From positions 1,054,001 to 1,118,000 of the forward strand of contig NZ_JADIKM010000001.1 in assembly GCF_044904665.1 (NCBI RefSeq): a stretch of DNA of 64,000 nucleotides, written 5' to 3'. The position numbers and the translations under genes are program-made. The notes below the pieces were generated by a model, which was not told the origin of the DNA, searched no databases, and was given only the letters and a program-made list of their open reading frames with translations. This DNA comes from Dyella_A ginsengisoli. GTDB taxonomy: Bacteria; Pseudomonadota; Gammaproteobacteria; Xanthomonadales; Rhodanobacteraceae. Within the stretch, counting starts at the first letter, position 1. The number at the start of each line of letters is the position of its first letter. This document shows positions 54,457 to 63,230 of this stretch, in pieces.

Positions 54457-55473
54457 ATGAGCGACCTGCTTTCCCAGGACGAGATCGACGCGCTGCTTGA
54501 CGGCGTCGAAGGCGGCGCGGTGGAGACCGGCGGCGACGAGCCGCTGGATCCCAACGCCGTCATCCAGTACGACTTCACCCAGCAGGACCGCATCGTGCGC
54601 GGCCGCCTGCCGACGCTGGAAATGGTCAACGACCGCTTCGCGCGCTACTTCCGCACCGGCGTGTTCAGCGTGCTGCGCAAGACCTGCGAGGTGTCGGTGC
54701 TGGGCGTGCGCATGGTCAAGTTCGCCGAATACGTGCACGGCCTGGCGGTGCCCAGCAACCTCAACCTGGTGCGCATCAAGCCGCTGCGCGGCACCGCGCT
54801 GGTGGTGATGGAGCCGCGGCTGGTGTTCACCGTGATCGACAACTTCTTCGGCGGCGATGGCCGCTACCACGCGCGCATCGAGGGTCGCGACTTCACCGCC
54901 ACCGAGAACCGCGTCATCCAGATCATGCTGGTGGAGCTGTTCGCCGCGATGGTCGAGGCGTGGGCGCCGGTGCTGCCGCTGGAGTTCGAGTACCTCAACT
55001 CCGAGATCAACCCGCAGTTCGCCAACATCGTCAGCCCCACCGAGACGGTGGTGGTGTCGCGCTTCCACGTGGAGCTGGATGGCGGCGGCGGCGAGATCCA
55101 CCTCACCCTGCCGTACGCCATGGTCGAGCCGATCCGCACCCTGCTCGACGCCGGCGTGCAGAGCGACCGCGTGGATCGCGACGACCGCTGGAGCGAAACC
55201 CTGCACGAGGAAATCCTCGATGCCGAGGTGGGGCTCAGCACGCTGCTGCTGGAAACCGAGATCAGCATCGGCGACTTCCTGCAGCTGCGTCCCGGCGACG
55301 TGATCCCGGTGCAGCTGCCCGAACTCACCACCGTGTTTGCCGAAGACGTGCCGATTTTCCGCGGCCGCTACGGCCAGGCCAACGGCCACAAGGCCGTGCG
55401 ATTCCAAGCCCAGGCGGGCCGCCGCGAGGTGCGCCTGCACAGCGACTTTTCCATGGAGCAGATCCCGTCATGA
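54457..55473 (+). CDS. fliM: Flagellar motor switch protein FliM
   Basis: A 338-residue C-ring protein. The N-terminal LSQDEIDALLDGV is the CheY-P binding segment. The middle domain (about 40-230) contains the conserved GG core near NFFGGDGRYHARIEGRDF. The C-terminal SpoA-like domain (about 255-330) joins FliN. It lies 16 bp after fliL and overlaps fliN by 4 bp. Confidence 0.97.
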   Translation: MSDLLSQDEIDALLDGVEGGAVETGGDEPLDPNAVIQYDFTQQDRIVRGRLPTLEMVNDRFARYFRTGVFSVLRKTCEVSVLGVRMVKFAEYVHGLAVPSNLNLVRIKPLRGTALVVMEPRLVFTVIDNFFGGDGRYHARIEGRDFTATENRVIQIMLVELFAAMVEAWAPVLPLEFEYLNSEINPQFANIVSPTETVVVSRFHVELDGGGGEIHLTLPYAMVEPIRTLLDAGVQSDRVDRDDRWSETLHEEILDAEVGLSTLLLETEISIGDFLQLRPGDVIPVQLPELTTVFAEDVPIFRGRYGQANGHKAVRFQAQAGRREVRLHSDFSMEQIPS

Positions 55474-55799
55474 GCAGCACATCCGAAGCCTTGCAGGCCG
55501 CCGCCGAGCGCGGTCCGCTGGAAAGCATCGACGGCCAGGACGTCAACCTGGACATGATCCTCGACGTGCCGGTCACGCTGGCGATGGAGGTCGGCCGCAC
55601 CCGCATCAGCATCCGCAACCTGCTGCAGCTCAACCAGGGCTCGGTGGTGGAGCTGGACCGCGCCGCCGGCGAACCGCTGGACGTGTTCGTCAACGGCACG
55701 CTCGTCGCCCACGGCGAGGTGGTGGTGATCAACGAGAAGTTCGGCATCCGCCTGACCGACGTGATCAGCCCCGCCGAGCGCGTGCGCAAGCTGCGCTGA
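55470..55799 (+). CDS. fliN: Flagellar motor switch protein FliN
   Basis: A 109-residue C-ring subunit. It is essentially one SpoA domain (about 25-105: NLDMILDVPVTLAMEVGRTRISIRNLLQLNQGSVVELDRAAGEPLDVFVNG...GEVVVINEKFGIRLTDVIS), which is the FliN signature. The ATG overlaps the fliM stop. Confidence 0.97.
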   Translation: MSSTSEALQAAAERGPLESIDGQDVNLDMILDVPVTLAMEVGRTRISIRNLLQLNQGSVVELDRAAGEPLDVFVNGTLVAHGEVVVINEKFGIRLTDVISPAERVRKLR

Positions 55800-55801
55800 G
55801 C

Positions 55802-56230
55802 GTGTCCACCGCCATGCTCGCCTTGCTCGCTCCCGCCGCCCAGGCTGCCGCGGCCGCCGCGGCCGCCGCGGCAGCCGCGCCCGAGATCAACGTCGGCGCC
55901 GAGCTGCTGCGCGTGGTGCTGAGCCTGGCCGGCATCATCGCGCTGATCTTCGCCGCCGGCTGGCTCAGCCGTCGGTTGGCCGGACGTACCGCACCCGGCG
56001 GGCGCCGCATCCGCTGCGTGGAGACGCTGGCGGTCGGCGCACGCGATCGCGTGCTGCTGCTGGAAGCCAACGGCAAGCGCCTGCTGGTGGGCGTGGGGCA
56101 GGGCGGCCTGCGCACGCTGCATGTGTTCGACGGTGAGGTGGCAACGAACGACGAGCCCGCCCCGCCGGCCGCGCCCGCGCCCGCGCCCGGCTTCGCCGAA
56201 CTGCTGGCCCGCTGGAAGCGTACGCCATGA
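55802..56230 (+). CDS. fliO: Flagellar export-apparatus assembly protein FliO
   Basis: About 142 residues from GTG 55802, or 138 from ATG 55814. It has one TM helix (about 35-55: LLRVVLSLAGIIALIFAAGWL) and a conserved cytosolic RRIRCVETLAVGARDRVLLLEANGKRLLVGVG. FliO helps assemble the FliP-FliR pore. A run of twelve alanines just before the TM region comes from a GCC/GCG-rich tandem repeat (about 55843-55880). The stop overlaps the fliP ATG. Confidence 0.9.
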   Translation: MSTAMLALLAPAAQAAAAAAAAAAAAPEINVGAELLRVVLSLAGIIALIFAAGWLSRRLAGRTAPGGRRIRCVETLAVGARDRVLLLEANGKRLLVGVGQGGLRTLHVFDGEVATNDEPAPPAAPAPAPGFAELLARWKRTP

Positions 56231-57054
56231 CGCGTCTTTCCCGTTTCGCCATTCGCGTCGCACTGGTGCTGGTGTGCGCGTTGCTGCCGCTGGTCGCTGC
56301 GGCGGCGCCGCAATCGTCGACGCCACCGGCCGCCGCGCCCGCCATCAGCATGCCCGCCTCGCTGCCCAGCTCCGGCGCCGGCATCCCCGTGCTTACGGTG
56401 AAGAGCGCGCCGGGCGGCGGCCAGAGCTGGACGCTGTCGCTGCAGGTGTTGGCACTGATGACGGTGCTCACGCTGCTGCCGGCCGTCCTGCTGATGATGA
56501 CCTCGTTCACCCGCATCATCATCGTGCTGGGCTTCCTGCGTCAGGCGCTGGGCACGCAGTCCACCCCGCCGAACCAGGTGCTGCTGGGGCTGGCACTGTT
56601 CCTCACCTTGTTCGTGATGTCGCCGGTGCTCAACCACGCCTACGCGGACGGCGTGAAGCCGTACATGGACGGCACGCTCACCGCCGAGCAGGCGCTGCCC
56701 GCGGCCACCGCCCCGTTCAAGCGCTTCATGCTCGACCAGACCCGCGATGCGGACCTGCAGATGTTTACCCAGCTCGCCAAGGAGCAGCCCTACGCCAGCA
56801 AGGCCGACGTGCCGCTGCGCGTGGCGATGCCAGCGTTCGTCACCAGCGAGCTGAAGACCGCGTTCCAGATGGGCTTCCTGCTGTTCATCCCGTTCCTGAT
56901 CATCGACCTCGTCGTGGCCTCCGTGCTGATGTCGATGGGCATGATGATGGTCTCGCCGATGATCATCTCGCTGCCGTTCAAGATCATGCTGTTCGTGCTC
57001 GTCGACGGATGGACGTTGCTCATCGGTACCCTGGCGGGGAGTTTCTACACATGA
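56227..57054 (+). CDS. fliP: Flagellar type III export protein FliP
   Basis: A 275-residue core component of the export gate. It has a cleavable signal peptide (about 1-27), then four TM helices with FliP hallmarks MMTSFTRIIIVLGFLRQALGTQSTPPNQVLLGLALFLT and FLLFIPFLIIDLVVASVLMSMGMMMVSP. It overlaps fliO by 4 bp. The otherwise tight operon is interrupted after it by 139 bp of repeats. Confidence 0.97.
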   Translation: MTRLSRFAIRVALVLVCALLPLVAAAAPQSSTPPAAAPAISMPASLPSSGAGIPVLTVKSAPGGGQSWTLSLQVLALMTVLTLLPAVLLMMTSFTRIIIVLGFLRQALGTQSTPPNQVLLGLALFLTLFVMSPVLNHAYADGVKPYMDGTLTAEQALPAATAPFKRFMLDQTRDADLQMFTQLAKEQPYASKADVPLRVAMPAFVTSELKTAFQMGFLLFIPFLIIDLVVASVLMSMGMMMVSPMIISLPFKIMLFVLVDGWTLLIGTLAGSFYT

Positions 57055-57077
57055 CGCCCGCACGCCATCGATGCCCT

Positions 57078-57099
57078 GTAGGAGCCCGCTCGCGGGCAA
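57078..57099 (+). repeat. Single REP-like element between fliP and fliQ
   Basis: GTAG head (57078-57081) followed by the perfect hairpin GCCCGC-TC-GCGGGC (57084-57097). It has the same GTAGGAG opening as the REP pair at 31348-31420, although the palindrome differs. Confidence 0.6.
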
Positions 57100-57150
57100 T
57101 GCTCTCGCTCTCGTGCGGCGCGATCCTCAACAGCCTCCCCCTCTCCCCAG

Positions 57151-57181
57151 CCCTCTCCCCCGGCATCGCCGGGGGAGAGGG
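57151..57181 (+). promoter_or_regulatory. Long perfect hairpin just upstream of fliQ
   Basis: CCCTCTCCCCCGGC, loop ATC, GCCGGGGGAGAGGG: 14 bp without mismatch, ending 12 bp before the fliQ ATG. Its 3' arm holds the purine run that continues into the only Shine-Dalgarno-like sequence (AGGGAG, 57178-57183). There is no T-tract, so transcription probably continues. Confidence 0.7.
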
Positions 57182-57193
57182 AGCGAAGCTGCC

Positions 57194-57463
57194 ATGACCC
57201 CCGAATCCGTCATCGAATTCGGCCAGCACGCGCTGTACATCGCCATGCTGGTCGCCGCGCCGCTGCTGCTCACCGCGCTGGCGGTGGGCCTGTTGATCGG
57301 CGTGATCCAGGCGGCCACGCAGATCAACGAAATGACGCTCAGCTTCATCCCCAAGCTGATCGCCATGGCCGCGGTGGCGCTGATCACCGGGCCGTGGATG
57401 CTGCGCACGTTGGTGCGCTTCACGCATGACCTGATCACCGGCTTGCCGGGGGCGATCAAGTGA
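57194..57463 (+). CDS. fliQ: Flagellar type III export protein FliQ
   Basis: An 89-residue two-TM protein of the export gate. It begins MTPESVIEFGQHALYIAMLVAAPLL, and LLIGVIQAATQINEMTLSFIPKL is the family core. ATG 57194 gives the standard length. The last codons overlap the fliR GTG start. Confidence 0.97.
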   Translation: MTPESVIEFGQHALYIAMLVAAPLLLTALAVGLLIGVIQAATQINEMTLSFIPKLIAMAAVALITGPWMLRTLVRFTHDLITGLPGAIK

Positions 57464-58242
57464 CCGAGGTGGACCTGGCCCAGCTGCAGGCCTGGGTGGG
57501 TTCGCTGCTGTGGGCGATGGGGCGCGTGGGCGGGCTGGTGATGGTGGCGCCGGTGTTCGGCAACACCACCATCCCGGCGCGCATCCGCGTGGCGATCGTC
57601 ATGCTGCTGACATTCGTGCTGGCGCCGCTGTCGCCCGCCACGGTCGATCCGATGAGCGCGCAGGGCGTGGCCACCATGGTCGGCCAGGTGCTGATCGGCG
57701 CGGCGATCGGCTTCGTGCTCAAGCTGGTATTCGAGGCGGTGTCCTTCGGCGGCCAGATGGTGTCGCAGAGCATGAGCCTGGGCTTTTCCGAGGTGGTGAA
57801 TCCGGAGGGCGGCGGCAGCACGCCGGTGCTTAGCCAGCTCTACATGGTGCTGGTGACGCTGATCTTCCTGGCGATGAACGGCCACCTGCAGCTGGTGGCG
57901 CTGCTGGCCGAAAGCTTCCGCACGCTGCCGCCGGGCAGCGGCGTGATCGGCGCCAACGGCATGCACGCGATCGTGCTGTTCGGCGCGCAGCTGTTTTCCG
58001 GCGCCGTGCGCGTGGCGCTGCCGGCGGTGACCTCGCTGCTGGTGGTGAATATCGGGTTCGCCGCGATCAGCCGAGCGGCGCCGTCGATGAACCTGTTCGC
58101 GGTGGGCTTTCCGATCACCGTGACGCTGGGCATCGTGGTGCTGTGGCTGTCGCTGCGCAGCCTGCCCGGCGCGTTCCAGTCGCTCACCGACAGCGCGTGG
58201 TCGCTGATGCATGAGCTCGCCGGTACGGGAGGCGCGCCGTGA
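57460..58242 (+). CDS. fliR: Flagellar type III export protein FliR
   Basis: A 260-residue export-gate protein with six predicted TM helices, including MVAPVFGNTTIPARIRVAI and GQMVSQSMSLGFSEVVNPEGG. It starts with GTG 57460, overlapping the fliQ stop as GTGA, and ends overlapping the flhB start in the same way. Confidence 0.97.
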   Translation: MTEVDLAQLQAWVGSLLWAMGRVGGLVMVAPVFGNTTIPARIRVAIVMLLTFVLAPLSPATVDPMSAQGVATMVGQVLIGAAIGFVLKLVFEAVSFGGQMVSQSMSLGFSEVVNPEGGGSTPVLSQLYMVLVTLIFLAMNGHLQLVALLAESFRTLPPGSGVIGANGMHAIVLFGAQLFSGAVRVALPAVTSLLVVNIGFAAISRAAPSMNLFAVGFPITVTLGIVVLWLSLRSLPGAFQSLTDSAWSLMHELAGTGGAP

Positions 58243-59381
58243 GCGAGGAGAGCAGCGCCGAAGACCGCACCGAACAACCATCCGAAAAACGCCTCAAGGA
58301 AGCGCGCGAAAAAGGCGACGTCCCGCGATCGCGCGACCTCTCCGGCGCACTGGTGGTGCTGGCCGGCGTCTCGGCGCTGATGTCCAGCGCGCCGGCGGCG
58401 ATGGCGCACGTGCGCACCATCTACGGGCTGGGCCTGGGCTACACCCGCGAGGCGCTGTTTTCCGAGGCGCTGCCCGGCCGCGTGCTGCACATGGCGGTGA
58501 GCGAGGCGCTGGCGATGTTCGCGCCCGTCGCCATTGCCACGGTGCTGGCCACGCTGGCGGCGCCGATCCTGCTGGGCGGGCTCAACTTCAGCGCGCAGGC
58601 GCTGCAGCCGAAGTTCGACCGGCTCGACCCGATCGCGGGGCTGGGCAAGATCTTCGCCATGCGCGGGCTGGTGGAGCTGGGCAAGGCGCTGCTCAAGCTG
58701 GTGCTGATCGGCTTCGCGCTGGTGCTGCTTTTACGTCACTGGCAAGGCGAATTATTGACGACCGGTCGCGGATCCGTCGCGTTCGGCATCGCCGACGCGA
58801 TCAGCCTGCTCGGCCGCGCCGCGCTCACCTTCGGCTGCATGCTGGGGCTGATCGGCGGCGTGGATGCGCTCTACCAGAAGTTCGACCACTCCAAGCGCCA
58901 GCGCATGACCAAGCAGGAGCTCAAGGACGAGTCGAAGGAAACCGAGGGCAACCCCGAGCTCAAGAGCCGCATCCGCCAGGTGCAGCACCAGATGTCGCGC
59001 CGCCGGATGATGCAGGACCTGCCCACCGCCGACGTGGTGGTGACCAACCCCACCCACTTCGCGGTGGCGCTGAAGTACGACGAGAACCGCTTCGGCGCGC
59101 CGCGCGTGATCGCCAAGGGCGTGGACGTGATGGCCCAGCAGATTCGCGCCGTGGCGGCCGGCCATCGCATTCCCCTGGTCGAGTCGCCGCCGTTGGCACG
59201 CGCCTTGTATGCAACGACCGAGCTGGGTCGGGAAATACCTGCATCGCTGTATGTCGCGGTGGCGCAGATCCTGGCCTACGTATTCCAGCTCAAACAGGCC
59301 GGCGCGCGCGGCGACACGCCGCCACCGCCCCCACCGCAGCCGGAAATCGATCCGGACCTGATGGGTCCGTACAAGTTGTAG
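58239..59381 (+). CDS. flhB: Flagellar export switch protein FlhB
   Basis: A 380-residue protein with four TM helices (about 30-210) and a cytosolic domain that switches export from rod/hook to filament substrates. The self-cleavage site Asn270-Pro-Thr-His273 is intact, and the N-terminal DRTEQPSEKRLKEAREKGDVPRS is conserved. It starts with GTG. A Pro run near the C-terminus (about 362-370) is typical of the variable tail. Confidence 0.97.
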   Translation: MSEESSAEDRTEQPSEKRLKEAREKGDVPRSRDLSGALVVLAGVSALMSSAPAAMAHVRTIYGLGLGYTREALFSEALPGRVLHMAVSEALAMFAPVAIATVLATLAAPILLGGLNFSAQALQPKFDRLDPIAGLGKIFAMRGLVELGKALLKLVLIGFALVLLLRHWQGELLTTGRGSVAFGIADAISLLGRAALTFGCMLGLIGGVDALYQKFDHSKRQRMTKQELKDESKETEGNPELKSRIRQVQHQMSRRRMMQDLPTADVVVTNPTHFAVALKYDENRFGAPRVIAKGVDVMAQQIRAVAAGHRIPLVESPPLARALYATTELGREIPASLYVAVAQILAYVFQLKQAGARGDTPPPPPPQPEIDPDLMGPYKL

Positions 59382-59422
59382 CGGGGCCGGCAACGGCACC
59401 GCGCCACCCCAGGAAACACGCC

Positions 59423-61513
59423 ATGGCCGCCGTCGGTGCACTGAACAACCTCAAGCAGATCGGCCAGCGCGGCATCGGTGCGCCGGTGATCCTGCTGGCC
59501 GCGCTGGCGATGCTGATGCTGCCGCTGCCGCCGTTCCTGCTGGACATGCTCTTCAGCTTCAACATCGCGCTGTCGCTGGTGATCCTGCTGGCGGTGATCT
59601 ACGTGATGCGGCCGCTGGAGTTCGCGGCCTTTCCCACCGTGGTGCTGATGGCCACGCTGCTACGCCTTGCGCTCAACATCGCCTCCACCCGCGTGGTGCT
59701 GCTGCACGGCCACGACGGCCCCGGCGCCGCCGGCAAGGTGATCGAGGCGTTCGGCGAGTTCGTCATCGGCGGCAACTTCGCGGTGGGCCTGGTGGTGTTC
59801 GCGATCCTCACCATCATCAACTTCGTGGTGGTCACCAAGGGCGCCACCCGCGTGTCGGAAGTCACCGCGCGCTTCACGTTGGATGCGATGCCCGGCAAGC
59901 AGATGGCGATCGACGCCGACCTCAACGCCGGCCTGCTCACGCAGGAGCAGGCGCGCGAGCGCCGCCAGGAAGTGCGCGAGGAAGCGGACTTCTACGGTTC
60001 GATGGACGGTGCCTCGAAGTTCGTCCGCGGCGACGCCACCGCCGGCATCCTGATCCTGATGATCAACATCGTCGGCGGCTTCTTCGTCGGCGTGTTGCAG
60101 CACGGCCTGTCCGCGTCGGAAGCGGCCAAGACCTACACCCTGCTCACCATCGGCGACGGCCTGGTGGCGCAGGTGCCCTCGCTGATGCTGTCGATCGCCG
60201 CGGCGGTGATCGTCACCCGCGTGTCCAAGTCGCAGGACATGGGCAAGCAGCTGGTCTCGCAGATCTTCGGCCAGCCGCGTGCGCTCGCCGTGGCCGGTGC
60301 GGTGCTGGGCGTGATGGGGATGATCCCGGGCATGCCGAACATCGCCTTCCTGCTGCTCGGTTCCACCTGCGGCGGCGCGGCATGGCTGATGATCAAGCGC
60401 GAGCGCGACACCGCCGCGCGCGTGGCGCAGAAGGCCGCCGAAGTGCCGCCACCGGCGGCACCGACCGAGCGGCTGGAGCTGGGCTGGGAGGACGTGGCCA
60501 GCGTCGATCCGCTGGGCCTGGAAGTGGGCTACCGGCTGATTCCGCTGGTCGACACCCACCAGGGTGGCGAACTGATGGGGCGGATCAAGTCGGTGCGCCG
60601 CAAGCTGTCGCAGGAGCTGGGCTTCCTGGTGCCGGCGGTACACATTCGCGACAACCTGGATCTGGGACCCAACACCTACCGCATCACCCTGATGGGCGTG
60701 CCGATGGGCGAGGCCGAGGTGCACACCGATCGCCTGCTGGCGATCAATCCCGGCCACGTGCACGGCCCGGTGCCGGGCATCCCCACGCGCGATCCGGCGT
60801 TCGGGCTGGAGGCGGTGTGGATCGAGCAGGGCCAGCGCGACAACGCGCAAAGTCTTGGCTACACGGTGGTCGATCCGGCCACGGTGATCGCCACGCACCT
60901 GTCGCACATCCTGGGCAGCCACGCGCACGAGCTGCTCAGCCACCAGGACGTGCAGCAGCTGCTGGACCGCCTCTCGCAGACCGCGCCCAAGCTGGTGGAA
61001 GACCTGGTGCCCAAGCGCCTGGCGCTGGGCACGGTGGTCAAGGTGCTGCAGAACCTGCTGGCCGAGCGGGTGCCGATCCGCAACATGCGCTCGATCGTCG
61101 AATCGTTGGCGGAGCACGCCAGCCAGAGTCAGGATCCCGGCGTGCTCACCGCCGCGGTGCGCGTCACGCTCGGCCGGCAGATCGTGCAGGAGATCATCGG
61201 GCTGGGCACCGAGGTGCCCGTCATCACGCTGGCGCCGGAGCTGGAGCAGATCCTGATGAGCTCGCTCACCGGCAACGGCGGCACCGGTGCGGCGGTGGAG
61301 CCGGGGCTGGCCGACCGCCTGCAGCAGGGCGTGGCCGAGGCCGCGCGCAAGCAGGAAATGAGCGGCGAACCGGCGGTATTGCTGGTCGCGCCGCAGCTGC
61401 GCACCTGGCTCGCGCGCTTCACCCGCCACGTGGCACAGAACCTGCACGTACTCGCTTACAACGAGGTGCCCGACAACCGCCGGGTGCGGCTGGTGCAGGC
61501 ACTGGGACGCTGA
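59423..61513 (+). CDS. flhA: Flagellar export protein FlhA
   Basis: A 696-residue export-gate protein. Eight TM helices fill residues about 20-325, with the conserved FHIPEP-region loop around KGATRVSEVTARFTLDAMPGKQMAIDADL. A large C-terminal cytosolic domain (about 350-696) docks chaperone-substrate complexes. The start at 59423 follows CAGGAAACA; longer in-frame starts lie inside flhB. The gap after flhB is 41 bp. Confidence 0.97.
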   Translation: MAAVGALNNLKQIGQRGIGAPVILLAALAMLMLPLPPFLLDMLFSFNIALSLVILLAVIYVMRPLEFAAFPTVVLMATLLRLALNIASTRVVLLHGHDGPGAAGKVIEAFGEFVIGGNFAVGLVVFAILTIINFVVVTKGATRVSEVTARFTLDAMPGKQMAIDADLNAGLLTQEQARERRQEVREEADFYGSMDGASKFVRGDATAGILILMINIVGGFFVGVLQHGLSASEAAKTYTLLTIGDGLVAQVPSLMLSIAAAVIVTRVSKSQDMGKQLVSQIFGQPRALAVAGAVLGVMGMIPGMPNIAFLLLGSTCGGAAWLMIKRERDTAARVAQKAAEVPPPAAPTERLELGWEDVASVDPLGLEVGYRLIPLVDTHQGGELMGRIKSVRRKLSQELGFLVPAVHIRDNLDLGPNTYRITLMGVPMGEAEVHTDRLLAINPGHVHGPVPGIPTRDPAFGLEAVWIEQGQRDNAQSLGYTVVDPATVIATHLSHILGSHAHELLSHQDVQQLLDRLSQTAPKLVEDLVPKRLALGTVVKVLQNLLAERVPIRNMRSIVESLAEHASQSQDPGVLTAAVRVTLGRQIVQEIIGLGTEVPVITLAPELEQILMSSLTGNGGTGAAVEPGLADRLQQGVAEAARKQEMSGEPAVLLVAPQLRTWLARFTRHVAQNLHVLAYNEVPDNRRVRLVQALGR

Positions 61514-61527
61514 GCGAGGAGTGCGTG

Positions 61528-61707
61528 ATGAGAAGTGAGAAGCGAGAGTCGAGCCGCCCAGCGGCCATGCCAACGGCGCCGAGCTGGCAGCGCGTGGCGC
61601 GTCATCCCGCCGGCATCGTGGTGTTCGCCGCCGACTCCGTCCGCCGCACCGCACCGCGCGCCTCGTCCCCGGTTTCCCGCCATTCGCTGCGGAGCAAGCA
61701 CGCATGA
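61528..61707 (+). CDS. Candidate 59-residue protein between flhA and flhF
   Basis: An ORF with GAGGAG 7-8 bases before its ATG, starting 15 bp after flhA and ending in an ATGA overlap with flhF, so its signals are like those of a real operon gene. The product is basic and low in complexity (MRSEKRESSRPAAMPTAP... to SRHSLRSKHA), with no known domain or TM helix. It could be a small lineage-specific protein, or a leader that couples flhF translation. Confidence 0.4.
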   Translation: MRSEKRESSRPAAMPTAPSWQRVARHPAGIVVFAADSVRRTAPRASSPVSRHSLRSKHA

Positions 61708-63230
61708 AGATCAAACGTTTCGTCGCATCGGACATGCGCCAGGCCATGAAGCTGGTGCGCGAGGAGCAGGGCCCGGATGCGGTGATCCTCTCCACCCGCC
61801 GCCTGGCCGAGGGCATCGAGATCATCGCCGCGCTCGACTACGACGAGGCCCTGGTACGCGAGGCCGCCCGCCACGGCGTGCCGGCCGGTGACGAAGCGCC
61901 GGCGCCGGCCGGCAAGGCATCGACGCCGGCGGTGGAGGAATCCCCGTCGCCGCGCCTGTGGCGTCGACAGACCGCCAGCGCTGCGGCCGCGCCGTCCGTG
62001 CCGGAGGTGCCGGAGGTGCCGGTGGCCGCCGCGCGCATCGAGTCCGCCGTGCCGCCGACCGTCGCCCGTCCCGCGCCGACGCGTGCGCCGGTCGCACCGG
62101 TGGTTCGCGCCGAGGCGCCGGTCGCCCCACGCGCCACGCCGCCGGCGGCTGCGGCGCGCACCGCGCCGGCCGCACCGAACACGACCCCCACCACAAGTGC
62201 CCCCGCGATCGCGCCGGCCGCCGTCGCCCGCGCTGCTGCCGAGGAACCGGTGCCGATGCATCCGGCGGTGGAACGCGCCATGCAGGACACCGCGCGCATG
62301 CGCGCCGAGCTCGGCAGCCTGCGCGAGATGCTGGAGATGCAGCTGTCCAGCCTGGCCTGGAACGACATGGAGCGCCGCCATCCGCTGCGTGCCCGCGTGC
62401 TGCGCGAATTCACCCGGCTGGGCATCGACGCTGACGTCGCCCGCCAGCTCGCCGACGACCTGCCCGAGCAGATCAGTCCCGAGCAGGCGCGCTACCTGCC
62501 GCTGGGCATGCTCAGCCGCAATGTGGCCATCAGCGGCCGCGGCGACAGCGACGGCGGCATGATCGCGCTGGTCGGCCCCACCGGCGTGGGCAAGACCACC
62601 ACCATCGCAAAACTGGCGGCCAGGGCGGTGGTGCGCCACGGCGCCGCCAACGTGGCGCTGGTCAGCACCGACAACTACCGCATCGGCGCCGCCGCGCAGC
62701 TGGAGCACTACGGCCGCCTGCTCGGCGTGCGCGTGTACCCGGCCGACGACGCGGCGAGCCTGCGCCAGGTGCTGGAGATGCTCAAGGGCAAGCACACCGT
62801 GCTGATCGACACCGCCGGCGTGTCCGGCTCCGATCCGCGGCTGGAGCAGCAGATGGACGTGCTCAACGAGGTCGCCCATAGCGACGGCATCGCGCTGCGC
62901 ATCTCGCTGGTGCTGGCCGCCAACGCGCAGGCGCAGTCGCTGGAGGAATCGGTGCGCGCGTACATGCCGCTGGCTCCGGCCAGCGTGCTGTTCACCAAGC
63001 TCGACGAAGCGCCCAGCCTCGGCGGCGCGCTGTCGGTGCTGATCCGCCACAAGCTGCCGCTGGACTACACCACCGACGGCCAGCGCGTGCCCGAAGACCT
63101 CGCCGTGGCCGACGCCCGCGTGCTGGTGCTGCGCGCCGCCCACGTACTCAAGACATCCGCCGCCACGGCCCCCACGCTGGACGACAGCGCGCTGGCCGAG
63201 CGCTTCGGTTTCGCGGTGGCCAGCGCATGA
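61704..63230 (+). CDS. flhF: Flagellar placement GTPase FlhF
   Basis: A 508-residue SRP-type GTPase that positions polar flagella. It has a basic N-domain (about 1-55: MKIKRFVASDMRQAMKLVREEQGPDAVILSTRR), a long Pro/Ala-rich linker (about 60-185), a helical N-region and the G domain with G1 GPTGVGKTT (291-299), DTAGVSGSDPR and TKLDEAPSLGG. Presence of flhF with fleN implies a polar flagellum. The stop overlaps the fleN ATG. Confidence 0.96.
   Translation: MKIKRFVASDMRQAMKLVREEQGPDAVILSTRRLAEGIEIIAALDYDEALVREAARHGVPAGDEAPAPAGKASTPAVEESPSPRLWRRQTASAAAAPSVPEVPEVPVAAARIESAVPPTVARPAPTRAPVAPVVRAEAPVAPRATPPAAAARTAPAAPNTTPTTSAPAIAPAAVARAAAEEPVPMHPAVERAMQDTARMRAELGSLREMLEMQLSSLAWNDMERRHPLRARVLREFTRLGIDADVARQLADDLPEQISPEQARYLPLGMLSRNVAISGRGDSDGGMIALVGPTGVGKTTTIAKLAARAVVRHGAANVALVSTDNYRIGAAAQLEHYGRLLGVRVYPADDAASLRQVLEMLKGKHTVLIDTAGVSGSDPRLEQQMDVLNEVAHSDGIALRISLVLAANAQAQSLEESVRAYMPLAPASVLFTKLDEAPSLGGALSVLIRHKLPLDYTTDGQRVPEDLAVADARVLVLRAAHVLKTSAATAPTLDDSALAERFGFAVASA

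Noticed and set aside
58211..59422. Long in-frame extension upstream of flhA
   Set aside because: It lies inside flhB in another frame; FlhA family length and the CAGGAAACA site support the start at 59423.
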